This document shows positions 1 through 5,418 of a stretch of DNA of 5,418 nt, in pieces. The notes below the pieces were generated by a model. That model saw nothing but the letters and a program-made list of their open reading frames with translations, did no database searches and was not told the origin of the DNA. The stretch covers positions 1 to 5,418 of the forward strand of contig JAZRYC010000056.1 in the NCBI GenBank assembly GCA_045600525.1, written 5' to 3'. Both the position numbers and the translations under genes were made by a program. Position 1 is the stretch's first letter, and the number at the start of each line of letters is the position of its first letter. This DNA is from F23-D06 sp045600525. GTDB lineage: Bacteria > Bacteroidota > Bacteroidia > Bacteroidales > WCHB1-69.

Positions 1-1
1 A

Positions 2-1414
2 ATCGCTCTCGATAGCGAAACTTCTAAAGAATATACAGCAAAGAAAATCAAAAACATTCTCGTTCGTGAAGAAACCAACCCGGAAGACGTTGAAGGTATG
101 CGCTCCGCAGATGGTATCCTCACCGCACGTGGCGGTATGACTTCTCACGCTGCTCTCGTGGCTCGTGGTTGGGGTAAATGCTGTATCGTAGGTTGCGACG
201 CCGTTAAAATCGATATGGACGCTCGCACTGTTACCATTGATGGTAAGATCTTCAAAGAAGGCGACACCCTCGCATTGAACGGCGCTAAGGGTTATGTATA
301 TGCAGAAGCTATTAAGATGATTGATTCTTCTGAAAATCCTCGCTTCCAAGAATTTATGGCTATAGTGGCTAAATATCAAGGTATGGGCGTTCGTACCAAC
401 GCTGATACTCCAGAAGATGCACAAAACGCTGTCAACTTCGGCGCTGAAGGTATCGGCTTGTTCCGTATCGAACACATGTTCTACGGCAAGAACGGTGCTA
501 AACCGCTTGAAAAACTCCGTAATATGATTCTCTGCAGCACGAAGGAAGACCGCATCGCTTGTCTGAACGACCTCGAAGCCGACATCCGCGAAGCTGCTAA
601 GGGAACTTTGAAGGTTTTGGACGGCAAACCGCTCACCTTCCGTTTGATGGATCCTCCATTGCATGAATTCGTTCCTCAAACTGAAGAAAAACAACGCGAA
701 AAGGCTGCCGAAAGAGGCATGACCTACGAAGAAATCAAGAAGAAAATCGACGCATTGCACGAAGTTAACCCGATGATGGGTCTCCGTGGCGCTCGTCTGG
801 GCATCGTTTATCCGGAAATCTCCGAAACCCAATTCCGCGCTTTGTTCCAAGCAACCGCTGAGTTGATGAACGAAGGTTTCGACCCGCATTTGGAAATTAT
901 GGTTCCGCTGACCATCGATGTTAAGGAATTGAAACATCAGAAAGCTATCGCTGACCGCGTACAAGCTGAAATCGAAGCTAAGTTCGGTGTCAAGATCAGC
1001 TACCTCTATGGTACGATGATTGAAATCCCGCGCGCTACTTTGATGGCTGCTGAAATCGCTGAAGTGGCTCAATTCTTCTCCTTCGGTACCAACGACCTGA
1101 CACAAATGACCCTTGGCTTCTCCCGCGATGACGTGAACGAAATCATCCACACCTACATCGATCAAAAAATCATCCCTGCTGACCCGTTTAAGACTTTGGA
1201 TCAAGCCGGTGTCGGCCAATTGGTTCGCAGAGGTGTTGAAGGCGGTCGCTCCGTCAACGCCAAGTTGAAAGTCGGTGTTTGCGGCGAACACGGTGGTGAT
1301 CCTGCATCTGTAGAATTCTTCTACAAGACAGGTATGACCTACGTTTCCTGCTCACCGTTCCGCGTTCCTGTTGCTCGCCTCGCCGCAGCTCAGGCCGCTA
1401 TCAAAAACGCATAA
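2..1414 (+). CDS. ppdK: Pyruvate, phosphate dikinase, C-terminal half (5' end outside window)
   Basis: The enzyme interconverts pyruvate + ATP + Pi and PEP + AMP + PPi in the cytosol, which in anaerobes can serve glycolysis or gluconeogenesis. The reading frame is open from the first full codon at position 2, so 470 C-terminal residues are present of a family usually near 880-910; the N-terminal nucleotide-binding domain lies upstream. Seen directly: the phosphohistidine motif GGMTSHAALVARG (His codon 146-148), then the PEP/pyruvate-binding TIM barrel with LFRIEHMF, MDPPLHEF, GLRGARLGI, FFSFGTNDLTQMTLGFSRDD, the catalytic-cysteine motif GVCGEHGGDP (Cys codon 1280-1282) and the C-terminal YVSCSPFRVPVARLAAAQ. 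All expected active-site motifs of this half are intact. Codon use is strongly biased (GGT, CGT, GAA, AAC, CTC), unlike the minus-strand genes, which fits high expression. A terminator follows 28 bases after the stop. Confidence 0.97.
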   Translation: MALDSETSKEYTAKKIKNILVREETNPEDVEGMRSADGILTARGGMTSHAALVARGWGKCCIVGCDAVKIDMDARTVTIDGKIFKEGDTLALNGAKGYVYAEAIKMIDSSENPRFQEFMAIVAKYQGMGVRTNADTPEDAQNAVNFGAEGIGLFRIEHMFYGKNGAKPLEKLRNMILCSTKEDRIACLNDLEADIREAAKGTLKVLDGKPLTFRLMDPPLHEFVPQTEEKQREKAAERGMTYEEIKKKIDALHEVNPMMGLRGARLGIVYPEISETQFRALFQATAELMNEGFDPHLEIMVPLTIDVKELKHQKAIADRVQAEIEAKFGVKISYLYGTMIEIPRATLMAAEIAEVAQFFSFGTNDLTQMTLGFSRDDVNEIIHTYIDQKIIPADPFKTLDQAGVGQLVRRGVEGGRSVNAKLKVGVCGEHGGDPASVEFFYKTGMTYVSCSPFRVPVARLAAAQAAIKNA

Positions 1415-1442
1415 TCTATTATACATTATAATATAGTAGTCG

Positions 1443-1476
1443 AACAGCCCGTCCGTGAGGATGGGCTGTTTTTTTT
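1443..1476 (+). terminator. Rho-independent terminator of ppdK
   Basis: A 12-bp stem (1443-1454 paired with 1459-1470, with a single G-T wobble) closes a GTGA tetraloop and is followed by an uninterrupted T tract to 1476. The T tract lies only on the plus-strand side, so it should stop ppdK transcripts and not the convergent minus-strand genes. Confidence 0.93.
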
Positions 1477-1518
1477 CTCTTCCATTTTCTTTTTCAATAC
1501 TTCTAATCTTATCTTTCC

Positions 1519-1600
1519 CACGAATTAGCACGAATGGGCACGAATTTCCGCCTGCGGCGTGCTTTCACAAATTTCTCTAATTAAGACGCATAAAGACAAA
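1519..1600. repeat. Intergenic CACGAAT repeat element with hairpin
   Basis: Three CACGAAT units start at 1519, 1529 and 1539, an exact 10-bp period. They are followed by a GC-rich inverted repeat: GCACG (1538-1542) can pair with CGTGC (1558-1562) around CCGC/GCGG (1548-1551 with 1554-1557), leaving a five-base bulge. AATTAG (1523-1528) is also the inverse of CTAATT (1577-1582). From memory, sequences of this type recur between genes in gut Bacteroidales; copy number here cannot be judged from one window. The right-hand boundary, about 1600, is a guess, set where the sequence stops looking like decayed coding DNA. The element lies between two convergent genes and seems to have replaced the 3' end of the minus-strand one. 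Confidence 0.6.
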
Positions 1601-1862
1601 ATGTCCTTTTTCTGGCAAACAGCCTCAGCGGATAATAGAGGACAAGGTGGTTTTCGTAAAAATAGATTACTCTCAAACAGCATGACCACAACACAATGGA
1701 GGAGGCAATAATGATGTAGAATACTCCCTTTAAAGAACCATCTGGAAATAATTCGGGGAATGGTACAGAGATAATGCCGCTGAGGATGAGTTAGCCCAAG
1801 ATGATGAGGTAATTCATCATCAGACATCTGTGAATTTCGTAATGTGAGGTGTAAAGGGGCAT
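1581..1862 (-). pseudogene. Broken gene for small membrane protein, possibly PH-domain type
   Basis: An ATG at 1862-1860 lies two bases after the stop of the 153-residue gene. It opens a frame of 23 codons, meets TAA at 1793-1791, then continues in the same frame for 69 codons to a TAA at 1583-1581. The hydrophobic run YLIILG, stop, LILSGIISV becomes one membrane helix if the stop was once a leucine TTA, a single-base change. A second helix follows (GVFYIIIASSIVLWSCCL), then YFYENHLVLYYPLRLFARK, which resembles the start of a bacterial PH-like domain after paired helices. No start codon lies close after the internal stop. The PH-like domain is cut off as the frame enters the CACGAAT repeat. 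Pseudogene status is well supported; the PH assignment is pattern recognition only. Confidence 0.6.
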
Positions 1863-1864
1863 TA

Positions 1865-2326
1865 TTATAAGTCGCCAGACCAACCGTGCCCCAGATCCCA
1901 GTGGTAGTCGTAAATAAACTCAAAATAGGGTAGGTGGAAGTGCTGCTCAATAAGGGCGGTCAGCTCTGGCTGGATGTCTTCGGCCCATTTCCCAACAAAG
2001 ACAACGAATTTATTAATGTTCCAAGCAACCCGACCTCTGGGAACCTGCGTGTAGTCACCGGAAAATTTTGAAGGCTCACCAGTAGCTTGAGCGTGGAAAA
2101 ATTCTTTCGCCCATATTTGGCGATGAAGGTGTGGAAAGTTGATAAAAGGCAAACCGTTGTCCGCTGCCTCTTCAACCATTTTAGGCGTCACCTGTTGTTT
2201 GCAGACTCCGAAAAACAGGTTCTCTTTAGGATCATACCAGAATATCCCTACCGAAGGCATCTCTTCATCGTATTTCCTCATATCCTCCATCTGAGCATTA
2301 TGGTCTTTGTCACTAAGCTGTGTCAT
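1865..2326 (-). CDS. Conserved protein of unknown function, 153 residues
   Basis: I do not know its function. It appears complete and cytosolic, with no signal peptide or membrane segment. It looks like a family I recall from Bacteroidales without a described role. Visible features: a charged N-terminus (residues 1-21), MPSVGIFWYDP at 23-33, LFFGV at 37-41, LPFINFPHLHRQIWAKEF at 59-76, YTQVPRGRVAWNINKFVVFVGKW at 91-113, and the ending HWDLGHGWSGDL, rich in aromatic, His and Gly residues. The Y-x2-PRGRV strand followed by a long acidic-amphipathic helix resembles small uncharacterised proteins also seen in Firmicutes. The start at 2326 is favoured because a -7 box ends 20 nt upstream; Met13 is an alternative. 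The broken membrane gene follows two bases after its stop, suggesting a former two-gene operon. Confidence 0.87.
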   Translation of the reverse strand: MTQLSDKDHNAQMEDMRKYDEEMPSVGIFWYDPKENLFFGVCKQQVTPKMVEEAADNGLPFINFPHLHRQIWAKEFFHAQATGEPSKFSGDYTQVPRGRVAWNINKFVVFVGKWAEDIQPELTALIEQHFHLPYFEFIYDYHWDLGHGWSGDL

Positions 2327-2346
2327 AGTTCGTTTTTTTAAGGGCG

Positions 2347-2354
2347 CAAAAATA
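2347..2354 (-). promoter_or_regulatory. Bacteroidetes-type -7 box for the 153-residue gene
   Basis: TATTTTTG on the minus strand matches the TAnnTTTG consensus of the Bacteroidetes primary sigma factor. It sits in GTATTTTTGC, and 20 nt separate it from the start codon at 2326. No convincing -33 TTTG element is seen at the usual 19-21 nt spacing. Confidence 0.6.
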
Positions 2355-2391
2355 CAGATTAATTTCGGGATGGCGATGAACGGTTACAAGA

Positions 2392-2721
2392 TTATGGCAC
2401 CCATACCGTGTCGCGTCGGGTGATGGTGTCTCGAATGATTGTGGTTTCGCGGACGGGAACGACTTTCGTGACCACAATCTTCTCTGTCTCCGTGGACTCG
2501 GATTCTTTTATAGGAAGGGAAACAACAGGGCTGTTCTTCATCAGCCAGTTTCCGAACTTCCCAGTGGCGTGGTAGGTGTCCGACTTCTCAATGGCCTTGA
2601 GGAAGGCGCTGTGCGCCAGGTCCTCGGCCAATGGCAGGTTGGCCACATAGCGATAGCACACTCCGACCATCCGGTCGATGTTCTGTTCGTACTGCCTTTC
2701 CCAAAATGCCTCTTGGTTCAT
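2392..2721 (-). pseudogene. ECF-type sigma factor remnant fused in frame to an unrelated tail
   Basis: The frame of 109 codons is open, but the protein looks like a deletion product. Residues 1-62 are sigma-70 region 2 of an extracytoplasmic-function type factor: NIDRMVGVCYRYVANLPLAEDLAHSAFLKAIEK is the core-RNA-polymerase binding part, and KFGNWLM is where region 2.3/2.4 begins. The usual continuation (I-x-V/A-N and the -10 recognising helix) and all of region 4, which reads the -35 element, are absent. From about residue 63 the sequence changes to NSPVVSLPIKESESTETEK followed by repeated V-x-V/RDT motifs (VVPVRETTIIRDTITRRDTVWVP), a tail I associate with C-termini of Bacteroidales membrane proteins encoded beside such sigma genes. 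Intact family members are roughly 160-200 residues. It probably cannot direct promoter-specific transcription; residual binding to RNA polymerase core cannot be excluded. The promoter region looks intact. Confidence 0.72.
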
Positions 2722-2732
2722 TATTTTTTTAT

Positions 2733-2774
2733 CAAAAATAAAGGAAGCAAAAATACGAAAAGGTTACAAAAATA
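2733..2774 (-). promoter_or_regulatory. Cluster of three TATTTTTG -7 boxes upstream of the sigma remnant
   Basis: On the minus strand TATTTTTG occurs three times, at 2774-2767, 2755-2748 and 2740-2733. The middle copy, in GTATTTTTGC, matches the boxes in front of the other two minus-strand genes and leaves 26 nt to the start codon at 2721; it is the likeliest true promoter. The copy at 2740 leaves only 11 nt. AT-rich context raises the chance that one or two copies are accidental, and no clear -33 element is seen. Confidence 0.5.
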
Positions 2775-2814
2775 ATTTGCTACGCTGTGCCAGATTAAAG
2801 GAATGGAGGCTTCT

Positions 2815-4749
2815 TTATTCTGACGATTCTCTCCGAATGACGGTCCTTATATTGGCATCAAAAGTTGCCCTTTGCCCTTCCGTCATGAATTCGCGAATGA
2901 CCATGCGGTCGGCTACAAATTCCAATTCGGAACGTTTAACATCGGTGAGTGTTCCGTCTGGATTAAGGGTGCCTGCATAGTGCTTGGGTGCGCGGATGAG
3001 GGTGGCCAAGTATATGCATTCCGGTATGGTTAGCTCATGGGGCTGCTTATGGAAATAGAATTCGGCAGCCTCGCCGATGCCGATGACGCCGGGGGCCCAT
3101 TCTATGATATTTACGTAGATTTCAAACATGCGATCCTTGCTGATGAGGTGCTGGTCTTCAATCATCCAAACAAGAAGCATCTCTTCAAATTTTCGGGTGA
3201 GTACTTTCTTTCGACTTAGAAATAGATTCTTGACTAACTGCATGGTGATGGTACTGCCTCCCCTTCGCATCTTTCCCGCCTTGAAGTCGTCTACAATGGC
3301 TTGCCGCATGGCTGATTTGCTGAATCCGTTGTGCACAAAGAAGGCACCATCTTCGGATGCCAATATAGCCTGCTTCAGGATGTCTGGGATGGCGTAGGAA
3401 GGACAGAAATAAGGATTTTCAGGACCGACGATGAGCGTGCGGATGGGCTCTCCGTGGTCATAGAAAGTGTATTCGAAGGAATCATTGAATCGGGTGATTT
3501 CGCCCAATCCTTCAGTAATATGCAGGGAGCGTTGCTTGTTTATCAGGTTGAAATCGAATTTCAAACTGTCTAGATTCCAAAAGTCACAGTCAAATAGGCA
3601 GTTGAAGTCCATTTTGCCTGCAAACGTCATATTGGGAAGAACTTGGAAGAGATCGGAGGGTAGGGAAGTGAATAGGGACTCTGCATCGCGGTCCTTTTCA
3701 TTGATTTTGAATAGGATGTGTTTGCTCTTGTCGTTAGAAAATCGAATAAATGGGTGCAGGGTGGCACGATTGAGCCTAATTATCGAAGTGGAATCCAACA
3801 CGATGGATTTGGCCAATACGGAAATATCAAGGTCGGCACCGACGGAGTCAATGCGCACGGGAATGTCGGCAAGGTAGTGGTGTTGGCATTGCAAACCATG
3901 GATGCTTCCCGAAAGTGCGCAAATGGTGCGCTTTTTGTCCGATTTGAGGATAGTAAACCTTCCTTGCACATCATGCAATTTGACGTCTAATTCTTCAAAG
4001 ATGCGAAGAAAAGGAATGGCTCCTAACGTATTGACCCCTCCGTCCCGAACGAGTGAGCCGCTGTATTGACGTTTTTTCCTATCATAGGCACAGGTGAGTT
4101 TCCAGGATTCTGATGCGGAACCTTGCTCTTGAATGACCGCCCTGCCCGCGCCCTTCCCGTTTCTAATGGCCAGATTGGTTATATCATAGTGAACATGTGA
4201 GGAATCAAAATCTGTGGCAATGGAGAACCGGTCGATTTTCATGTGGGCGGGATAGAAGTCACTCATTTTCCCCAATAGATGGTTGATGCTCTTTTGGTAG
4301 TTGTGCGTATCGGAAGCCCCTTCGCCCTTGCTCTTAAGGAACGTGTAATTGCAACGCCCGTTTTGCTTTATCGCGTGGATGCTCATTAGGTTGACTTCTA
4401 AGTCTTTAACGATGAGAGTCCTTTTGAATCCCTTCAATACTTGTACCTTGGTGCGTAGTTTGTCCGTCTGAAGAAATGGTTCCTGCGATTTTCGATCATG
4501 AATGGAAAGATTTTTAAGATGGATGTCGAAATTTCCGAATATCAAAAAATGGGCAATCTTGAGCTGGTCGAAATCGATATCCATCTGCCGCTCTTGCTCA
4601 ATATGTTTGATTTTCCTTTCAATGACTTGCTTCGCAAAAATCGGAATCAGCAGGTAAATGACACTCAATGCAATGATTAGAAAACTGCCTGCGATGATAA
4701 TGATTTTGCGTTGTTTCGCTGAAATGTTTTGTGAAAAATGCCCATTCAT
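2815..4749 (-). CDS. Membrane-anchored GT51 peptidoglycan glycosyltransferase with AsmA-like N-terminal region
   Basis: The C-terminal domain should polymerise lipid II into glycan strands at the outer face of the inner membrane. From Met at 4749 the protein is 644 residues: a short cytoplasmic tail, one membrane helix (residues 16-39), about 400 periplasmic residues and a GT51 domain (about 440-610). GT51 motifs seen: SEDGAFFVHNG (Glu466 as catalytic base), RRGGSTITMQLVKNLF (495-510), RKFEEM (Glu523 as second catalytic acid), KDRMFEIYVNIIEWAPG (538-554) and EAAEFYFHKQPHELTIPE (560-577). No transpeptidase domain follows, so it is not a class A PBP. The middle region resembles AsmA-type proteins (LKNLSIHD, VKDLEVNL, then GRCNYTFLKSK), by pattern only. 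An upstream in-frame ATG at 4869 would add 40 unconvincing residues and lies before the promoter box at 4770, so 4749 is chosen. Confidence 0.9.
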   Translation of the reverse strand: MNGHFSQNISAKQRKIIIIAGSFLIIALSVIYLLIPIFAKQVIERKIKHIEQERQMDIDFDQLKIAHFLIFGNFDIHLKNLSIHDRKSQEPFLQTDKLRTKVQVLKGFKRTLIVKDLEVNLMSIHAIKQNGRCNYTFLKSKGEGASDTHNYQKSINHLLGKMSDFYPAHMKIDRFSIATDFDSSHVHYDITNLAIRNGKGAGRAVIQEQGSASESWKLTCAYDRKKRQYSGSLVRDGGVNTLGAIPFLRIFEELDVKLHDVQGRFTILKSDKKRTICALSGSIHGLQCQHHYLADIPVRIDSVGADLDISVLAKSIVLDSTSIIRLNRATLHPFIRFSNDKSKHILFKINEKDRDAESLFTSLPSDLFQVLPNMTFAGKMDFNCLFDCDFWNLDSLKFDFNLINKQRSLHITEGLGEITRFNDSFEYTFYDHGEPIRTLIVGPENPYFCPSYAIPDILKQAILASEDGAFFVHNGFSKSAMRQAIVDDFKAGKMRRGGSTITMQLVKNLFLSRKKVLTRKFEEMLLVWMIEDQHLISKDRMFEIYVNIIEWAPGVIGIGEAAEFYFHKQPHELTIPECIYLATLIRAPKHYAGTLNPDGTLTDVKRSELEFVADRMVIREFMTEGQRATFDANIRTVIRRESSE

Positions 4750-4769
4750 TGGAATAAAATTAAGCGGGG

Positions 4770-4777
4770 CAAAAGTA
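4770..4777 (-). promoter_or_regulatory. Bacteroidetes-type -7 box for the GT51 gene
   Basis: TACTTTTG on the minus strand (within GTACTTTTGCC) fits TAnnTTTG and ends 20 nt before the start codon at 4749, the same distance as for the 153-residue gene. Its position argues against translation starting at 4869. A -33 element is not evident. Confidence 0.62.
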
Positions 4778-4869
4778 CTAAATTCATATGTCGTTTTTTT
4801 GTGTTGGTGGTTCTTTTTGCAATAACATTGAAATTTTTTCGTTGGGAAAAGTTGTAAAAATCTTGTCAT

Positions 4870-5418
4870 ATGAAGTTGCTGTCAGTTTCTCCCTATATAT
4901 TTGTTGTTCTGATGTCCGTGATGGCGGTCGGCTGTAGAGCGTGTGCGGTAGACGATACCCTTCCCCAACCGATGTCGGCAACGTTGGATTCCACTCAGCA
5001 TCTGTATTTTTATAAACCAGACCAATACCATATTGACATTGTCAGTGGCGTGCGCCCGGATACGTTAGATAATGAAATCCTGTTTTGTGCGGAAGCCGCT
5101 TTTACGGGAAAGATTGTGGATTCTTTTTACTATAAGAATATTGCCGGCGATTTTGTGTGTCACGGAGAATATCACCATGGATATGAATGTAAGGCCAACT
5201 CTGGCGGCTTTATCTATTATAAGGATGGACATTGGGACTTCTATCCCAAGAATGTATATCAGGAAAAGTTGAAAGATACCACCGTCTTTTGTGGTTACGA
5301 ACAGGCTTTGGTAATTATTAACGGAACGGTGTATCATCCCTATCTTATGAAACCTGAGCGTCGGGAGACCTATCGGGCATTGTGCGAGAATAAGGATGGT
5401 GAACTGATGGTGGTGACA
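4870..5418 (+). CDS. Exported protein, possibly phosphodiester glycosidase (NAGPA)-like, 3' end outside window
   Basis: The frame opens with ATG at 4870 and runs 183 codons without a stop to the window edge. It starts 120 bases from the divergent GT51 start, and coding character is clear from the first codons. Residues 1-26 form an export signal: hydrophobic YIFVVLMSVMAV, then AVGC (Cys22, a possible lipobox) or RACA-V as a signal peptidase I site; I cannot decide between lipoprotein and soluble export. The mature part shows ILFCAEAAFTG (70-80), NIAGDFVCHGEYHHGYEC (90-107), ANSGGFIYY (109-117), HWDFYP, LVIINGTVYHP (147-157), and RALCENKDGELMVVT (169-183). This order (a Gly/Phe-rich early strand, an NG-containing strand, then R-x-LC with a K-DG-E-L hairpin) recalls the NAGPA/DUF2233 fold. 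That is my inference and needs the missing C-terminus. No clear TAnnTTTG box precedes it. Confidence 0.8.
   Translation, partial: MKLLSVSPYIFVVLMSVMAVGCRACAVDDTLPQPMSATLDSTQHLYFYKPDQYHIDIVSGVRPDTLDNEILFCAEAAFTGKIVDSFYYKNIAGDFVCHGEYHHGYECKANSGGFIYYKDGHWDFYPKNVYQEKLKDTTVFCGYEQALVIINGTVYHPYLMKPERRETYRALCENKDGELMVVT

Noticed and set aside
1519..1545. Three CACGAAT units considered as a CRISPR or short tandem-repeat array
   Set aside because: Units are 7 bp with 3-bp gaps, far too short for CRISPR repeats and spacers, and no cas gene is near.
1525..1950. Minus-strand open frame of 141 codons overlapping the end of the 153-residue gene
   Set aside because: It overlaps a better-supported gene, its composition is irregular, and its last part is simply the translated CACGAAT repeat. 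The protein-like signal in this stretch is in another frame (the broken membrane gene).
2087..2341. Plus-strand open frame of 84 codons
   Set aside because: It lies wholly antisense to the 153-residue gene, which has clear motifs and a promoter; this is a shadow frame.
2382..2769. GGTTACAA shared at about 2382-2388 and 2762-2769, considered as an ECF sigma -35-like site
   Set aside because: The spacing to the nearest -7 box differs (about 27 versus 6 nt), so a common regulatory role is not supported.
2678..2980. Plus-strand open frame of 100 codons across the 2722-2814 spacer
   Set aside because: It is antisense to the ends of two minus-strand genes and reads through AT-rich promoter sequence; no protein-like pattern.
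3467..3877. Plus-strand open frames of 136 and 90 codons (3467-3990)
   Set aside because: They are antisense to the GT51 gene's AsmA-like region, with Ser/Arg-rich composition typical of reverse-strand shadows.
4750..4869. Forty-residue N-terminal extension of the GT51 protein from an ATG at 4869
   Set aside because: The added residues are AT-driven and lack protein character, they would place the promoter box inside the coding region, and MNGHFSQNIS followed by the membrane helix is a natural start.
5065..5337. Minus-strand open frame of 90 codons
   Set aside because: It is the complement of the exported-protein gene, whose plus-strand frame is open to the window end with a signal peptide and coherent motifs.

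Overview
The window reads as chromosomal DNA of a Bacteroidales bacterium, probably Prevotella-like. Three lines support this. Protein-level similarity to families I know from that group is one. The second is three Bacteroidetes-type -7 promoter boxes (TAnnTTTG) in the shared form GTAYTTTTGC, placed 20-26 nt before start codons that lack an obvious Shine-Dalgarno sequence. The third is an intergenic repeat built on CACGAAT units, of a kind common in these genomes. The assignment is inference from composition and family resemblance, not from a search.

Layout. Positions 1-1414 (+) hold the C-terminal half of pyruvate phosphate dikinase (ppdK), closed by a strong intrinsic terminator at 1443-1476. 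Positions 1519 to about 1600 hold a repeat with three CACGAAT units at 10-bp spacing and a GC-rich hairpin. Everything from there to 4749 lies on the minus strand. In transcription order it is: a membrane protein with an AsmA-like region and a GT51 peptidoglycan glycosyltransferase domain (4749-2815); a remnant of an ECF-type sigma factor joined in frame to an unrelated tail (2721-2392); an intact 153-residue protein of unknown function (2326-1865); and a broken gene for a small two-helix membrane protein, possibly of the bacterial PH-domain type (1862-1581). That last gene carries one in-frame stop and loses its 3' end in the repeat. At 4870-5418 (+), divergent from the GT51 gene, begins an exported protein cut by the window edge, tentatively related to phosphodiester glycosidases (NAGPA-like).

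How the parts relate. ppdK is central carbon metabolism (PEP/pyruvate interconversion) and looks insulated by its terminator. The GT51 protein and the exported protein on its other side share a 120-bp divergent intergenic region and both act outside the cytoplasm, but a common pathway is not shown. The stretch 1519-2721 is a site of decay: two of its three genes are damaged and a repeat sits at one end. I see no CRISPR array, tRNA, rRNA, transposase, phage gene or defence system, and nothing that amounts to a clearly new system. The best leads are the deletion-derived sigma fusion, the broken membrane gene next to the repeat, and the AsmA-GT51 architecture.
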